In this document: positions 24,955 to 34,544 of the stretch, piece after piece
How the letters are laid out: every line of letters starts with the position of its first letter
Position numbering within the stretch: position 1 is the first letter of the stretch
Assembly (NCBI GenBank): GCA_963169105.1
Contig: OY720636.1
Location: forward strand, 97,012,583-97,076,582
DNA from: Ceriagrion tenellum
Lineage: Eukaryota; Arthropoda; Insecta; Odonata; Coenagrionidae
Direction of reading: 5' to 3'
DNA length: 64,000 bases
Notes under the pieces: model-generated
The model's database searches: none
What the model was told of the DNA's origin: nothing
The model's input: only the letters and a program-made list of their open reading frames with translations
Made by a program: the position numbers and the translations under genes

Positions 24955-25270
24955 CGCACTGAGCCATGGCTCATCCCAAGTATATCCTGTCCTGTCACCG
25001 GCCCACAGGGAGCCAAAGAAGCGGAGCCCATGCGATTATAAATAGCTAGGCCCACTTCGAGTGGGAAGGATGTTTCGGATTGCCGTGCATCCTGAAGGGT
25101 CATGCTTGACGCCTCTCCGCCAGCCTGGTCCGCCTTGTGCAGTACCGCCGGAGCCTAAGGTGAACCTATCCCGACTCTCTCTCTCCCCTGCTCTCTTATT
25201 CTTATATTCCCAGTGGCACTGCGGTACTCGTTAAAATATCAATAAATTCCATTATCATTTAAACATTTTT
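24955..25270 (+). mobile_element. LTR-like module (possible solo LTR)
   Basis: A GC-richer ~300-bp block inside the AT-rich transposon interior. It has a TATAAATAG box (25037-25045), a perfect hairpin CCCACT-TCG-AGTGGG (25051-25065), a CT-rich run (25175-25200) and AATAAA (25241-25246). A TATA box about 200 bp ahead of a poly(A) signal is the layout of a retroviral-type LTR. I could not fix TG...CA ends or a target-site duplication, and there is no second copy here. A gene promoter fragment is the alternative. Confidence 0.35.
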
Positions 25271-25779
25271 TTATTTCTTACTTGCTTGCGGACCTTATGC
25301 CTCCTCGCCCATTCGTTCAATGGCACAGTATAGCAGTTGCACTTCTAACTGGATGTAGTAAATATTAATGTTGCTCAGTTTATTCTATGAAGCTGACATT
25401 ACCTCTTCGAATAGTGAGTTATGTTGGTGCAGTTTTCATCTTCTATAGTTTATCGGCCCAACTATTTATCTATAAAGTAAGGTAAAACTCAGAGTAGTTA
25501 ATCGAGCAGGTTAGTAAGTTAACAAACATTTTTACCATTGAGGAATGTTTCTTCAATTATTGTTTCGTAGATTAGTAAATCCTATTTTTATGCGCTGTTT
25601 CTGTACTGTTTATTATTTTTCGGTCATCTACTTGATAATTTCTATCAAAAATAGCTGACAGGCTCCCATTACCACGTTACTGTATCTTTAATGGGGCATT
25701 TAATCCACGAAAACTAGCATTTATGAACGGTGATGTAAATATTGTCAAACACGATATTGCTGTTTCAAGACGGAAATAG

Positions 25780-27130
25780 CTAAATCATCCACCTTTACAC
25801 TTAAATGAATGGTGTAGACTGTGTATGAATTGTCATGGATCTATTGATGATGAGATAGAAATATTAGAGGTAGATCCAACTTGTTTCCGTCGAAATGTGA
25901 TATCACGAACGAGAAATGGTTCTTGTGTCATCTTCAACGCTGAAGATAATCTACAACAATTATCAATCTAATGTCGAGTGTACGTTTTGTCCAGAGAAAA
26001 AATATATTCCGGCAGATGTACAATCCTGTTAACAGCATTTAGACGAACGCGGTCTGTTCTTAAATATTTTATTACCTGGTATGTGCTTCATAAATCGGTC
26101 AGCATAATAAAAGAAGAGGAAATGATATCATTTTTAATCAAATGAGACAGAATACTGCAACATAGCTAGTTGTATAGATATTAATGTTAATTATGTTAGT
26201 AATGAAGAATTTACCAATAACAAAACCACAATTTCACGAATTACTTACTTGATACAATCCGGTTCAAAGATATGGAGCAATGAGATATAAAAGTAAAAAG
26301 ACTGAATAATTTTTATTGTAAAATGAAGCAAGGGGTGAGTGACGATTTCCTCAAAGCTATTTTTGACTATTCTTGGAGGAATTTCCTGTGCCGTAGTTCG
26401 TGTAAGAAGATCATTAGCAAATATAATTTTTATTAGTTTTATAAAATACTGTATAATTAATATTGTATAAATATGAATAATAAGTTTTAGAAAATATTGG
26501 TCCAGCGTGTATTACATGAAAAAATTATATAGATGCACATATTACAGAGTTTTCTTACATTTTGTACTACTCTGATCCTAATGTAAGAAGAGCTATTGCT
26601 GTATTAGACAGGTCGTATGCATATACAGATAAATGTTCGACCTTTTAAGCGTTGCAATAATCCTTTTCTCGACATTGAAATAAACAGTTTCTGAAACCAA
26701 CACTCAATGTAGCACCAGATGGCTTTATTTTAGCAATATTTGGTCTCTAATTTGTCATATCAGTGACGCACAAATACTTGGAGATGAGTTTGACAGGGGC
26801 GAAAATTCTTTAAGAAACTGACTTTAGACATTGTTTTAGTGAATAGAGAATACCGAGATACTATACTATTTCTACAAAAGCTAGGAATTGAACATAGAAT
26901 ACCTGCGTTACTTGAAGCAGGACAAAGCCAATTGACTTCTGAAGATGCTAATCAATTACGTATAGTTATGAAAAGTCGGTGCATAGCGGAAAGTAGGAAT
27001 GGCCATTCCCGATCGATGTTCAAGTTTTTCAACGCTTTTCAGAAACATTTAATATACAGCATGGTGATTTTTACCGGATTGCTGGAGCTATTTCGAATAG
27101 ACACAATTATGTTAAAAGCATGCAAAGCTC
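25780..27130 (+). pseudogene. DDE_Tnp_4-type transposase pseudogene
   Basis: Reading the plus strand across frames gives CMNCHGSIDDEIEILEVDP (25828-25885), then a long decayed part. AIAVLDRSYAYTDKCSTF follows (about 26595-26650), with F-S-R-H and LKPTLNVAPDGFILAIFG (about 26690-26745), then SDAQILGDEFDRGENSL (about 26762-26815). VNREYRDTILFLQKLGIEHR begins near 26836, followed by GQSQLTSEDANQLR and AESRNGH. This matches the DDE endonuclease layout of Harbinger/ISL2EU-allied transposases: an aspartate in L-D-x-x-Y-x-Y, a second D/N before A-x-I-L, R-G-Y/F-R-D-type text, and a final glutamate in T-x-E-D-A-N or V-E-x-x-N. Frame shifts and stops abolish function. The last ~230 bp of the open frame from 26839 run into the right terminal repeat. 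Confidence 0.75.
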
Positions 27131-27289
27131 ATTACTTCTCCCTTTCCCTACCCCTTTTTTCACCACACACAGCGCCACTTCCTATTCTTTCTCTTGACCA
27201 TTCTTTCACTCTTCCACGACACTCTCCTTTGCCCATGATCCTTCACCTACATTTCTATGGGGCAAGACCCCTTCCTAATATCCTAATGT

Positions 27290-27530
27290 CCTCTTCCTCA
27301 ACATCCCTCTCCTCTCAGTGCCCCTCTCCAATTCTTTGCGATTTTTTTTCTACAATTTTTTGTTGAGAAATTAAAAACACGTGCAATATGCTGCTCTAAC
27401 TAAAAAAATATAATTTTTCGAGCCTAGTGCCCAATGAGACTTTTGATCAGCATGCTGAGAACTACCTTTCTGAAAAATGTTGGCAAATTTGCCGTGGGCC
27501 ATTTTCCCTAAGGAACAAGCGGGGTCCTTT
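27290..27530 (-). repeat. Right terminal inverted repeat of the DNA transposon
   Basis: Inverse of 24293-24522, ending outward in GGTCCTTT at 27523-27530. It contains the end of a chance reading frame that continues from the transposase remnant. Confidence 0.85.
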
Positions 27531-27534
27531 GGAC

Positions 27535-28100
27535 ATTCACCAGTAATAAATTTCATAAGTTACAAGAGAATGATATGTCTTCAGTGGTGGTGATGCCTAA
27601 GTATTTAATAGATTATACGTTAAATATTTTCTTTTCTTTGATGCAATAATTATTCCGGGGAAAGCCATTCTTTTTCCAAAAGTTCATTATCACGCATTTC
27701 TTCAAATTTAATTCTAGCTGCCAACTATCGCATTTAAATCCTTAGCTAAACACTGACTGCCCTCTTCATTTCTAATTTCCTTTTACAGAACTGCATCATC
27801 GGCAAAAAGACGGAGCTTGTTATTTTTTACTACTGCATTCAAGTCATTTACGTAGAGAAGAAATAAAATTGGACCTATCACGCTTCCCTGGGGAACACCC
27901 GATGTAACTTTTACTTCGCCTGAGCTGAGACCATCTAATACCACCCTTTTAACGCGTTCATCTAAGAAGTCTCCTATCCAGCCTACTATATTACTGTCTA
28001 TCCCGTATGATGCTAACTTTGCGAGTTACATACAGTGGAGAACCTTGTCAAACGCTTTTCTAAAGTCAAGAAACGAAAGAATAAAGTCAAGATGAGGACC
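27535..28100 (-). pseudogene. Non-LTR reverse transcriptase core, nearly open (minus strand)
   Basis: The minus strand from about 28100 reads FLDFRKAFDKVLH, one stop (28023-28025), then LASYGIDSNIVGWIGDFLDE. GLSSGEV, GVPQGSVIGPILF, LYVNDL and LRLFADDAVL at about 27795 follow in the same frame. These are the RT fingers and palm motifs, including the F-x-D-D catalytic pair. Beyond that, with shifts, come LNLKKC and IKYLGITTTEDISF near 27570. The gap-free frame of ~100 codons with one stop makes this the best-preserved RT core in the window. Type: jockey/CR1/L2-like. It is cut at the outer edge of the DNA transposon (27530) and by unrelated sequence at about 28100. It could belong to family A, which lacks this part elsewhere. 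Confidence 0.8.
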
Positions 28101-28789
28101 CATAGGCAGGATATTCATTTTTGTAGCACCCCCAAATATGAAACAGTCACGCACACGACATGCACATCTTTTGCCACATTTCCGCCAAAATCGACTTTTT
28201 CTGACACTAACCTGAAATATCTGTACAAATACCCCTGAGAAGGGGAACATTGCTTTTGACAAATTTTGGGTTCTTGTGCGAAGGTTTTGTATCATATTCT
28301 GGTCGTATTATATGGAAAAATGAAGATACTTGACACGCCATATTACTGAGATTGAAAAAGGATTATTTTATACAGCTATCATACGAGAGAACTAAGGTAG
28401 GACTAGGCCAAAATGATCTGTCTTTCTATCCTACATCAGAAGAAAGAGATTACTAAACAGACTAAACTGAGTACCAATTCTTGCTGACGCTTCGATATAT
28501 GGACAAAAAAGAAAGGAATAATCATTTGATGAGGCTTAAAATGTATAAATATGAACACTATCATAGCTCTCCGTCACCCTGTGATCGCATTATCTTTCTT
28601 TTTATGTGGCGTTGGCGGGAGCACAAACGTGGGTGTCAATATTAAAAGTCGGCCGATTGCATATAAACTATAATATTAATGATTGTATAGCGTTATTAAA
28701 GCATAAACTGCAATTATTACCCATATAGAGTGGTTTATAACTTTGATGATGTAAACGACGACGGAAACGGGAGAATGGAGCATTTGGGA
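28101..28789. other. Unassigned stretch between two retroelement fragments
   Basis: A minus-strand frame continues from the RT core to 28295 through a Cys/Arg-rich segment that I do not recognise and that does not fit the RT. It may be other inserted DNA. The rest is AT-rich without features. Confidence 0.35.
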
Positions 28790-29217
28790 CACTGGTCATA
28801 AAGATTGAATCAAAATAATAAATAAAATACATAGAAATGAAGCATACTCAGTGTAAAACTGCTACGAGTGAACATATAGAGTTTCAGAACTCTTAGAGGG
28901 AGTAAGGTGGGTGTCCCTCGAGACTCGGAGGCTACACGCTAGGATTAGGTTACTTCGGGAATTTAGAACTGTTTTGTTTCAGAGCGATACAGAGCATATT
29001 ATTATAATGCCTTTCTACATCTCCAGGTCTGATAATAGCGATTAAATATGAGAGATAAATTACGGAACAGATAAGTACAAATACTCGTTAGGTATAGGTA
29101 TAATACACGTCACCATTTCACCTCCCAAAACCCTCCATCTTTACACGGCTGGTGCCCCAACACCCCCTGCCACACGACCATGTGGTAGCTCGTAGGTTGG
29201 TACGAAGATGTAGATGG
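28790..29217 (+). pseudogene. Family A non-LTR retrotransposon, C-terminal fragment and tail
   Basis: The plus strand at about 28910-29165 reads GWVSLETRRLHARIRLLREF, then TVLFQSDTEHIIIMPFYISR, SDNSD and the tail TISPPKTL. This is the R-R-x-x-A-R-L-x-L-L-x-K-F block followed by the closing part of jockey/CR1-type ORFs. The 3' end at 29205-29217 carries a degraded GTAGAT tail. In-frame stops occur after SDNSD. Upstream similarity to the 40 kb copy begins near 28790. Confidence 0.72.
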
Positions 29218-29359
29218 ACTGGTTTTCTTAGTTCCTGAATAGTTATCTGATTCACACACCATTTGGTATTTTGGAATTTTATTGACAGTGTCCAACATTT
29301 ATAGGGGAAAGTACGATGAATAGGGATGCGAAAAAATAATTTCGAGACGGAAGGAATAG

Positions 29360-29900
29360 CGAATTAGAGACGTAAATTTTTAAGGGTGAAGCAAAGGTAA
29401 TTGTTTTTCCGAAAATGTGAAAAAACGGGGGCAGGAGTGATGGAACGAGACGGTTTTAGGTAGTGAGAGAGAAGGGCGGGTCTACGGGTTGAATGGAAAG
29501 AAAGTGGAGGCGGTGCGAGTAGTTGGTTTGGGTTCGGCGAGATCAGATCGCACGCACGGTAGATTATGTGGGCGTGGGGATATTGCGATGGAGGGGACAA
29601 GGGGAAGGACAGGGGGAGCAGTGGGCGGGCAGGGAAAAGGCGGTCGGGTTGAATGGAACGCTGGAGATAAGGGGATTGTGGAAAAGCAAAGCGCCCGCTC
29701 ACCACAAAATTATTCGACGCAGCGGGGATGGATGGCCCCAGCGTGGAGGGGACGGCCGTGTGTCATACCGGGGGCCGTGTTGTGTTTCGGCGGGGCGTGG
29801 GTGGTTTCGGGCGTCCTTCTTGCGAACGGCGAGGCCCTGGCTATGCAAAGAAGTGCCCTCTACAGCAAAGCCTCCACACTCTGTTTATAGTCGCTGTGTT
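29360..29900. other. GC-rich, purine-skewed, CpG-bearing island
   Basis: About 540 bp, strongly G-rich on the plus strand, with overlapping open frames of 113-133 codons on both strands (29489-29890, 29523-29903, 29364-29705). Simultaneous openness in several frames argues for composition rather than coding. Its CpGs make a promoter or first-exon region possible. Confidence 0.4.
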
Positions 29901-30469
29901 TGAAAATTTTCGAGGTGCACACTTTATGATAGGTCAATCGGCAATGCTTCAGTCAATTTCTGAGGGATGTAATTAAAACCACTTGTGTGATATCTCTTTT
30001 GCTCCTTGCGAGAGAATATTTTAATACGTGAATCTAATTACCAGTCATATATTTAAGAAAATACAGATTCAGTGGTTATACGGTAGAATAGTTCCATAAA
30101 GACAAAGAAAAACATATGTGGCTCGAACAAATAAAATATTTAGATCGACTAGTTTCAATGTTACAGCATCAATTTTAAGGCAAATTAATTACTTAAAGAT
30201 GATCTAGTGACATCAAAAATAGTGGAAAAAATATATTTATTTAGATAAAACTGCTAGTTTAGTGCTTCATACGAGTCAGATATTAGTGAACTAACCATTT
30301 TACCAGTTGCTTGTTGATTACCGAATCTTTTTGCTTTTATAGTATTGTTGAATGACTAAAATAAATTTCCTTGATATTATAAAAAGAGTAAGTGCTACAA
30401 TGTCATACAAAGACACAACATAGAGAAAGTTCAAACATTTGTGGAGCGTTTACTGATGTTATATATATA

Positions 30470-30769
30470 TTAATACATTATGCGAGAAGGGTCGAAGCTT
30501 TGGTAAACTGCCCCTTGTGGTTGAATCGCCATTACTGACCGTGTGACACATTTGGAAGAAGTTACTGCAGCACTGCAAGGTAGAATTGCTATGTTTTCGC
30601 CACTACTTTTATATTGCAAATTTAAGTGACGGGCATTGAAGTAATAAGTTTTATTTTTAACAGGTGCTAACGCACGTATTAAATCGGTGCTTGGTGGAAA
30701 CATATTAAATATTTTATTCTTTGCTGAGTCTCCAGAGAAAGGACTTAAAAATGCCTCTAAGGGAATGAA
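30470..30769 (-). CDS. Candidate terminal coding exon of an unrecognised protein
   Basis: On the minus strand TTTCTACTGTAG (ending at 30770) could be a splice acceptor. From 30769 a frame stays open for 99 codons to TAA at 30470-30472. It reads FIPLEAFLSPFSGDSAKNK, then FPPSTDLIRALAPVKNKTYY, then NARHLNLQYK, and ends QGAVYQSFDPSRIMY. An internal Met lies at 30701-30703. Local composition is ordinary (AT-rich), so an open frame this long is less expected by chance than in the GC islands, and the amino-acid mix looks protein-like. I recognise no family. It could be a gene's last exon, a retrocopy or part of an unfamiliar element. Confidence 0.35.
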   Translation of the reverse strand, partial: FIPLEAFLSPFSGDSAKNKIFNMFPPSTDLIRALAPVKNKTYYFNARHLNLQYKSSGENIAILPCSAAVTSSKCVTRSVMAIQPQGAVYQSFDPSRIMY

Positions 30770-32952
30770 CTACAGTAGAAACTCCTATATTCGAGACAAT
30801 GAACCAAGGCATTATCCTAGGTCTGCATTGATGCGGTGAGAAAGCGGATCAGGAGTAGGAAAGGGGAAATAACAAGACAAGGCCGGGGAAAGTGGATGAA
30901 TGAGCAAATTAAAGCAAATTTTCATAGAGGTCTAAGGGGAGATGAAAAGGGATTTAGGGGGTAGTTCAATATCAAGAATGGGTTACAAGTAAGTGCGTTC
31001 GACTTAAAAACGACGCAGAAAATCGTAACAGGTTGTAAAGGAAATAATAAGTGTGAAAAAGTTATAGTAGGTATTCTAACCATCAACCTACCGGTTAACT
31101 TCCACAATGTGAAATTATGATCGTCAAATTTTGCATTATAACGCTTTGTTGAAACAGAAAACCAAACGCCTGGACGATTGAGGACCCATATTTCTTTCAA
31201 TCCCTTATAAAAAACTAAGTATCACAAGCGCTATTCTATTTTACTGTTGCCAAATTATATTTGTCTTTGACTATTGACATAAGGTGTAACCTATCTTCTC
31301 CTGAAAAGTTCATTTAAAAATAAGCAACTCTCTGACAACATATAACCGAGGGAGAAACGCATGTGCTTGTATAATAAATATCAACTGCTCGGAGAAACCA
31401 ATCCTTGGAGATCGATAAAATATAAAAGGTAAAAAAAATGAAAAAAAAATATTCATTCAAGTGATTGTACATGGGACGTGAAGAGGCTTACACAAAATAT
31501 CATTGTTTTTCTTAAAAAATTCATTTTAAGCTTACTCCCTTGGCATATACCGAAGAAAGCGTTGATCGGAATATATCCTTGAATAACTCATAAACCTATA
31601 GCTTTTAGTTTTTCTCCTTTAGATCGTAACTTTCTCCAAATCAGGAAATGAGCCCTGGTAACCGTCTTTATACAGGGAATGGGAGGTCGCCTCTCCTCAA
31701 AATGACGAAACTTGACGGAGAAAAATCGGTCGAAGTGTACAGGAGTTGAATTACCGGCCATCAGACCTGATGCCCCTCATTCACGGTCGCAAGAAAGCTT
31801 TAGTGTTGCCGCGGAAAAATGAAATATGTGCAGTCAAGAGGAGGAAGCATAAATATTTCATCGTTCGTGTTCTGAAAGCATTCCATCCCACACACAAAAC
31901 GCCTAAGGGGTCCCTCAAGGTTCTCATTTTTCATATAACCGCATACCACTCCTCTCATAAAACTATTACCATGCCAGTGGGGCTCGGGGTTCTCCAATGT
32001 GGCAAGGGGACAAACCAATCTGATATCTTCTCAGCTGAGGATAGGGGAAGTGTCTGGACAAGAAAAACACCACCCTGTCTGCCAGCCGCTTTTGGAGAGA
32101 CGGGAGGGGGGTGTGCATTAAAATGGGCGGAAGAGAGCAACCGTCTGGTGAGATGTGCGGGTGATCGAGGTGTTGGAAAATTGTTGAGGCGTGCCACATC
32201 GCAATGTATCATCCGAGTGTGGTGAGGCACATCCTATACCATTTGGCGTTTTTGGAGGGCTAAGGGTCGTCGCGGAGCTTGTACATTAAGTTTGTAGCTG
32301 TGGAAACTGGTAGAAACCCAACTTATTCGTGAAAAACAGGGTTGTAAAATACAATGAGGCCTAAATAGAGGAGTTCTGGTGACACTACAAAGCATTCTCA
32401 ACTATAACTATAAGGAGGTATATGTGTGAGATAGTTGCACACCTTAAATACTATAACGAATACTTCTAGGAAAGCCAGAATTTCCACATGGATTAACGGA
32501 AACGATCATAATTTAGCAGGAGTAAGTTTTGCTCATAAAAGATGAGAAAAGAAGTAGTTCAGAATCTGAGAGTCAATTATTTTTGTATTACTTTAAACTG
32601 TTTCTTGTTTTTATTGGTAAATTACAAGTTTAGTATAAATGATTCAAATGTGAGCGTAGTAACAATATTGCAAACGACGGTTTAGCTCAAAGAATCTTGG
32701 CTTGCTCAGCTCCAGTAAAAGCTAGGTTTTTAAAGTGGCAAAACTGCGCTCGAATTTGACAACTGTAATTTTTGTCTAGAATGGCACAATTTATTGTAAT
32801 CTAATTAAAAATAAAATAATATATTTTTAAAGATGAAAACTTTCGCATTATTTATAACTGCCTTGCTCATTTTTTAAATTGTTACTTTAATTTATTTGCC
32901 GATTGAAACCACTCTCTCTAAATTTAATCCAAATACGAATAATGTAGCAATG
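30770..32952. other. No recognised gene; one GC-rich patch
   Basis: The patch at about 31740-32230 has overlapping open frames on both strands (a 159-codon plus frame and 72-91-codon minus frames), a sign of composition rather than coding. The remainder is AT-rich and featureless to me. Confidence 0.35.
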
Positions 32953-33065
32953 TTATCGAGAAAATCTTTTATTTTTTTATTGTGTCCCAAGACTGAACTG
33001 TAACCATTGTGGAGGACTCACAGCTCCCTAGGTCTTCTGATTTCATCATCATTTCATGTAGTAGC
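32953..33065 (+). repeat. 113-bp direct repeat, copy 1
   Basis: Differs from 33558-33670 at only two positions. It starts TTATCGAGAAAATC and ends CATGTAGTAGC. TAGCAATG occurs both just before the copy and overlapping its right end (32945-32952, 33062-33069), which could be a target duplication of this copy. Confidence 0.93.
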
Positions 33066-33557
33066 AATGAAAAATGTTAATGCACCATTTTACAAGCAGG
33101 GCTTACCGTTTGAAAAAATATCCTCAGGCATGAGCAGTAATGAAAATGGTGGATTATAGACTACGAAAATGGAAGGTTAGAGTGAGGAATCGATCCTATT
33201 CATGTTATTGTTCTATCAGGATTTGATTGACACACAAACCAAGCAGTACATGAAAAAAAATATTTTTTAACCGTTTACCGTCTAAAGCTACGTTTTCTTG
33301 CAGCCATTTATGTGATGCAGCACATAACGTATCTCATCAGTGGCCACATCTTGAAATCAAGCTACTTTGTCTTAGGAGTTTCCCGACCCATTGAATGCTT
33401 TCCCTTTGGCCGAAGCCTGCTCTGTCTGAGTAGCGGCGCAAGGAAGAAGGATAGACTCTCTGTACCAGTTTTTTTTTGGTTACTCTGGGTGAATTGAGGG
33501 TCATATTTAACTTGTTATCAAAATTTTATCTAAGACGATGCTGCCCTTCGTCAATAT

Positions 33558-33670
33558 TTATCGAGAAAATCTTTTATTTTTTTATTGTGTCCCAAGACTG
33601 AACTGTAACCATTGTGGAGGACTCACGGCTCCCAAGGTCTTCTGATTTCATCATCATTTCATGTAGTAGC
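33558..33670 (+). repeat. 113-bp direct repeat, copy 2
   Basis: About 98% identical to 32953-33065, same orientation, 605 bp downstream. The 492-bp spacer shows no coding content. The unit itself is not recognised. Confidence 0.93.
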
Positions 33671-34094
33671 TGCCATAAAAGCGGTACAAGGAAAAGGCAT
33701 TCAACTCCGCAGCTAAACAATGCAAAAAAATATTGCATGATAACGTAAGCTTAACGAAGCATTCAATCCAACTAAAAATTGCTTCTCACCTGCCAAAGAG
33801 GTACTAAGGGGACTATTTGATGGCGTGAGTTTATACAAAATTCCCGGAAAATTTTCCGTGTCGAGACCGTCAATGTGAATTTATATGGTGACTGAAGAAA
33901 GATCTCCATTTTTCCAGCGTATGCTGCATGTGAAGCTCATTTGGGGCCTCTACCGCGTTAAAGTATACCTAACTTCCGACGCTTTGACAAGGCATAATAC
34001 AATGTACGACTCGGACATGGAAACTACGGCATCGGTGGAGAGTTTAACCGGGTGAAGCTGTCGATTAAATTTAAATGCGGAATCTTATATTACT

Positions 34095-34193
34095 TCCCTC
34101 GCTTATTTATTCTTGGCTCGTAAGCGAAAAACTGTTGCTCGAATTGCAGCATTAAATAACTCGGCAGGAGTTCCACTAACGTTGCTTATACGC
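34095..34193 (+). repeat. 99-bp direct repeat with an open frame, copy 1
   Basis: Aligned to 34446-34544 without any indel at about 81% identity. In the same frame it reads SLAYLFLARKRKTVARIAAL then NNSAGVPLTLLIR. The frame is open beyond both ends of the repeat. Confidence 0.7.
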
Positions 34194-34445
34194 ATTAGTT
34201 CAAATAGCATAGTTCAAAACTAAATAATACCACCTTACACAAACCTAGCTGGCCCATTAAGTAACGGGGCTTAATTTAGAGATCAGTGGAGCTGATTTAT
34301 TTATTGGAGGGTGCATACTATAGTGGGGAGAAACGTAAAGTGGTGGTGCTATTATTTTGCTATTTCCCACATTCAACCATTCACTTATTCTAAAATATTA
34401 GTTAGTATTAATGCGTCGAAGGTTTTCCCAACTCAAGCAATTGCC

Positions 34446-34544
34446 ACCCTTGCCTATTTATGCTTGGCTCGTTTACGAAAAATTGTCGCCCAAATTCCAG
34501 CATTACATAACTCGGCCGGAGTTGCAATAACATTGCTTTTCCGC
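34446..34544 (+). repeat. 99-bp direct repeat with an open frame, copy 2
   Basis: Reads TLAYLCLARLRKIVAQIPAL then HNSAGVAITLLFR in the frame that is open over 34311-34640. Differences from copy 1 number about 7, 4 and 8 at first, second and third codon positions, so any sign of coding constraint is weak. Confidence 0.7.

Larger units (their letters stand above)
24293..27530. mobile_element. DNA transposon with ~230-bp terminal inverted repeats (degenerate)
   Basis: The left terminus (24293-24522) and right terminus (27290-27530) are inverted copies, colinear over about 230 bp. Shared landmarks read inward are AAAGGAC, CTTAGGGAAAATGGCCCACG, CACTAGGCTCGAAAAATTA, ACAAAAAATTGTAGAAA and GGGCACTGAGAGGAGAGGG. 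Between them lies a plus-strand DDE transposase pseudogene. Inserted sequences include a family A retroelement fragment directly inside the left repeat and an LTR-like module at 24.96-25.27 kb. Outer ends are approximate and I could not identify a clear target-site duplication. Confidence 0.8.

Noticed and set aside
26839..27366. 175-codon frame taken as one gene
   Set aside because: Only the first ~75 codons match the transposase; the rest reads into the transposon's terminal inverted repeat and is proline/serine-rich by chance.
28026..28295. 89-codon minus-strand frame as a separate gene
   Set aside because: Its last ~20 codons are the start of the RT core and the first ~65 are unrelated text, so it is a fusion across an element boundary.
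29364..29976. Four overlapping open frames of 82-133 codons
   Set aside because: Openness in several frames reflects G-rich composition; none resembles a protein family.
31746..32230. 159-codon plus-strand frame with minus-strand counterparts
   Set aside because: Same composition effect. No start context, splice pattern or motif was convincing.
32953..33670. Terminal repeats of a tiny LTR (TRIM) element
   Set aside because: The repeats are 98% identical, but copy 2 lacks TG/CA ends. I saw no primer-binding or polypurine site, and no duplication flanks the whole unit.
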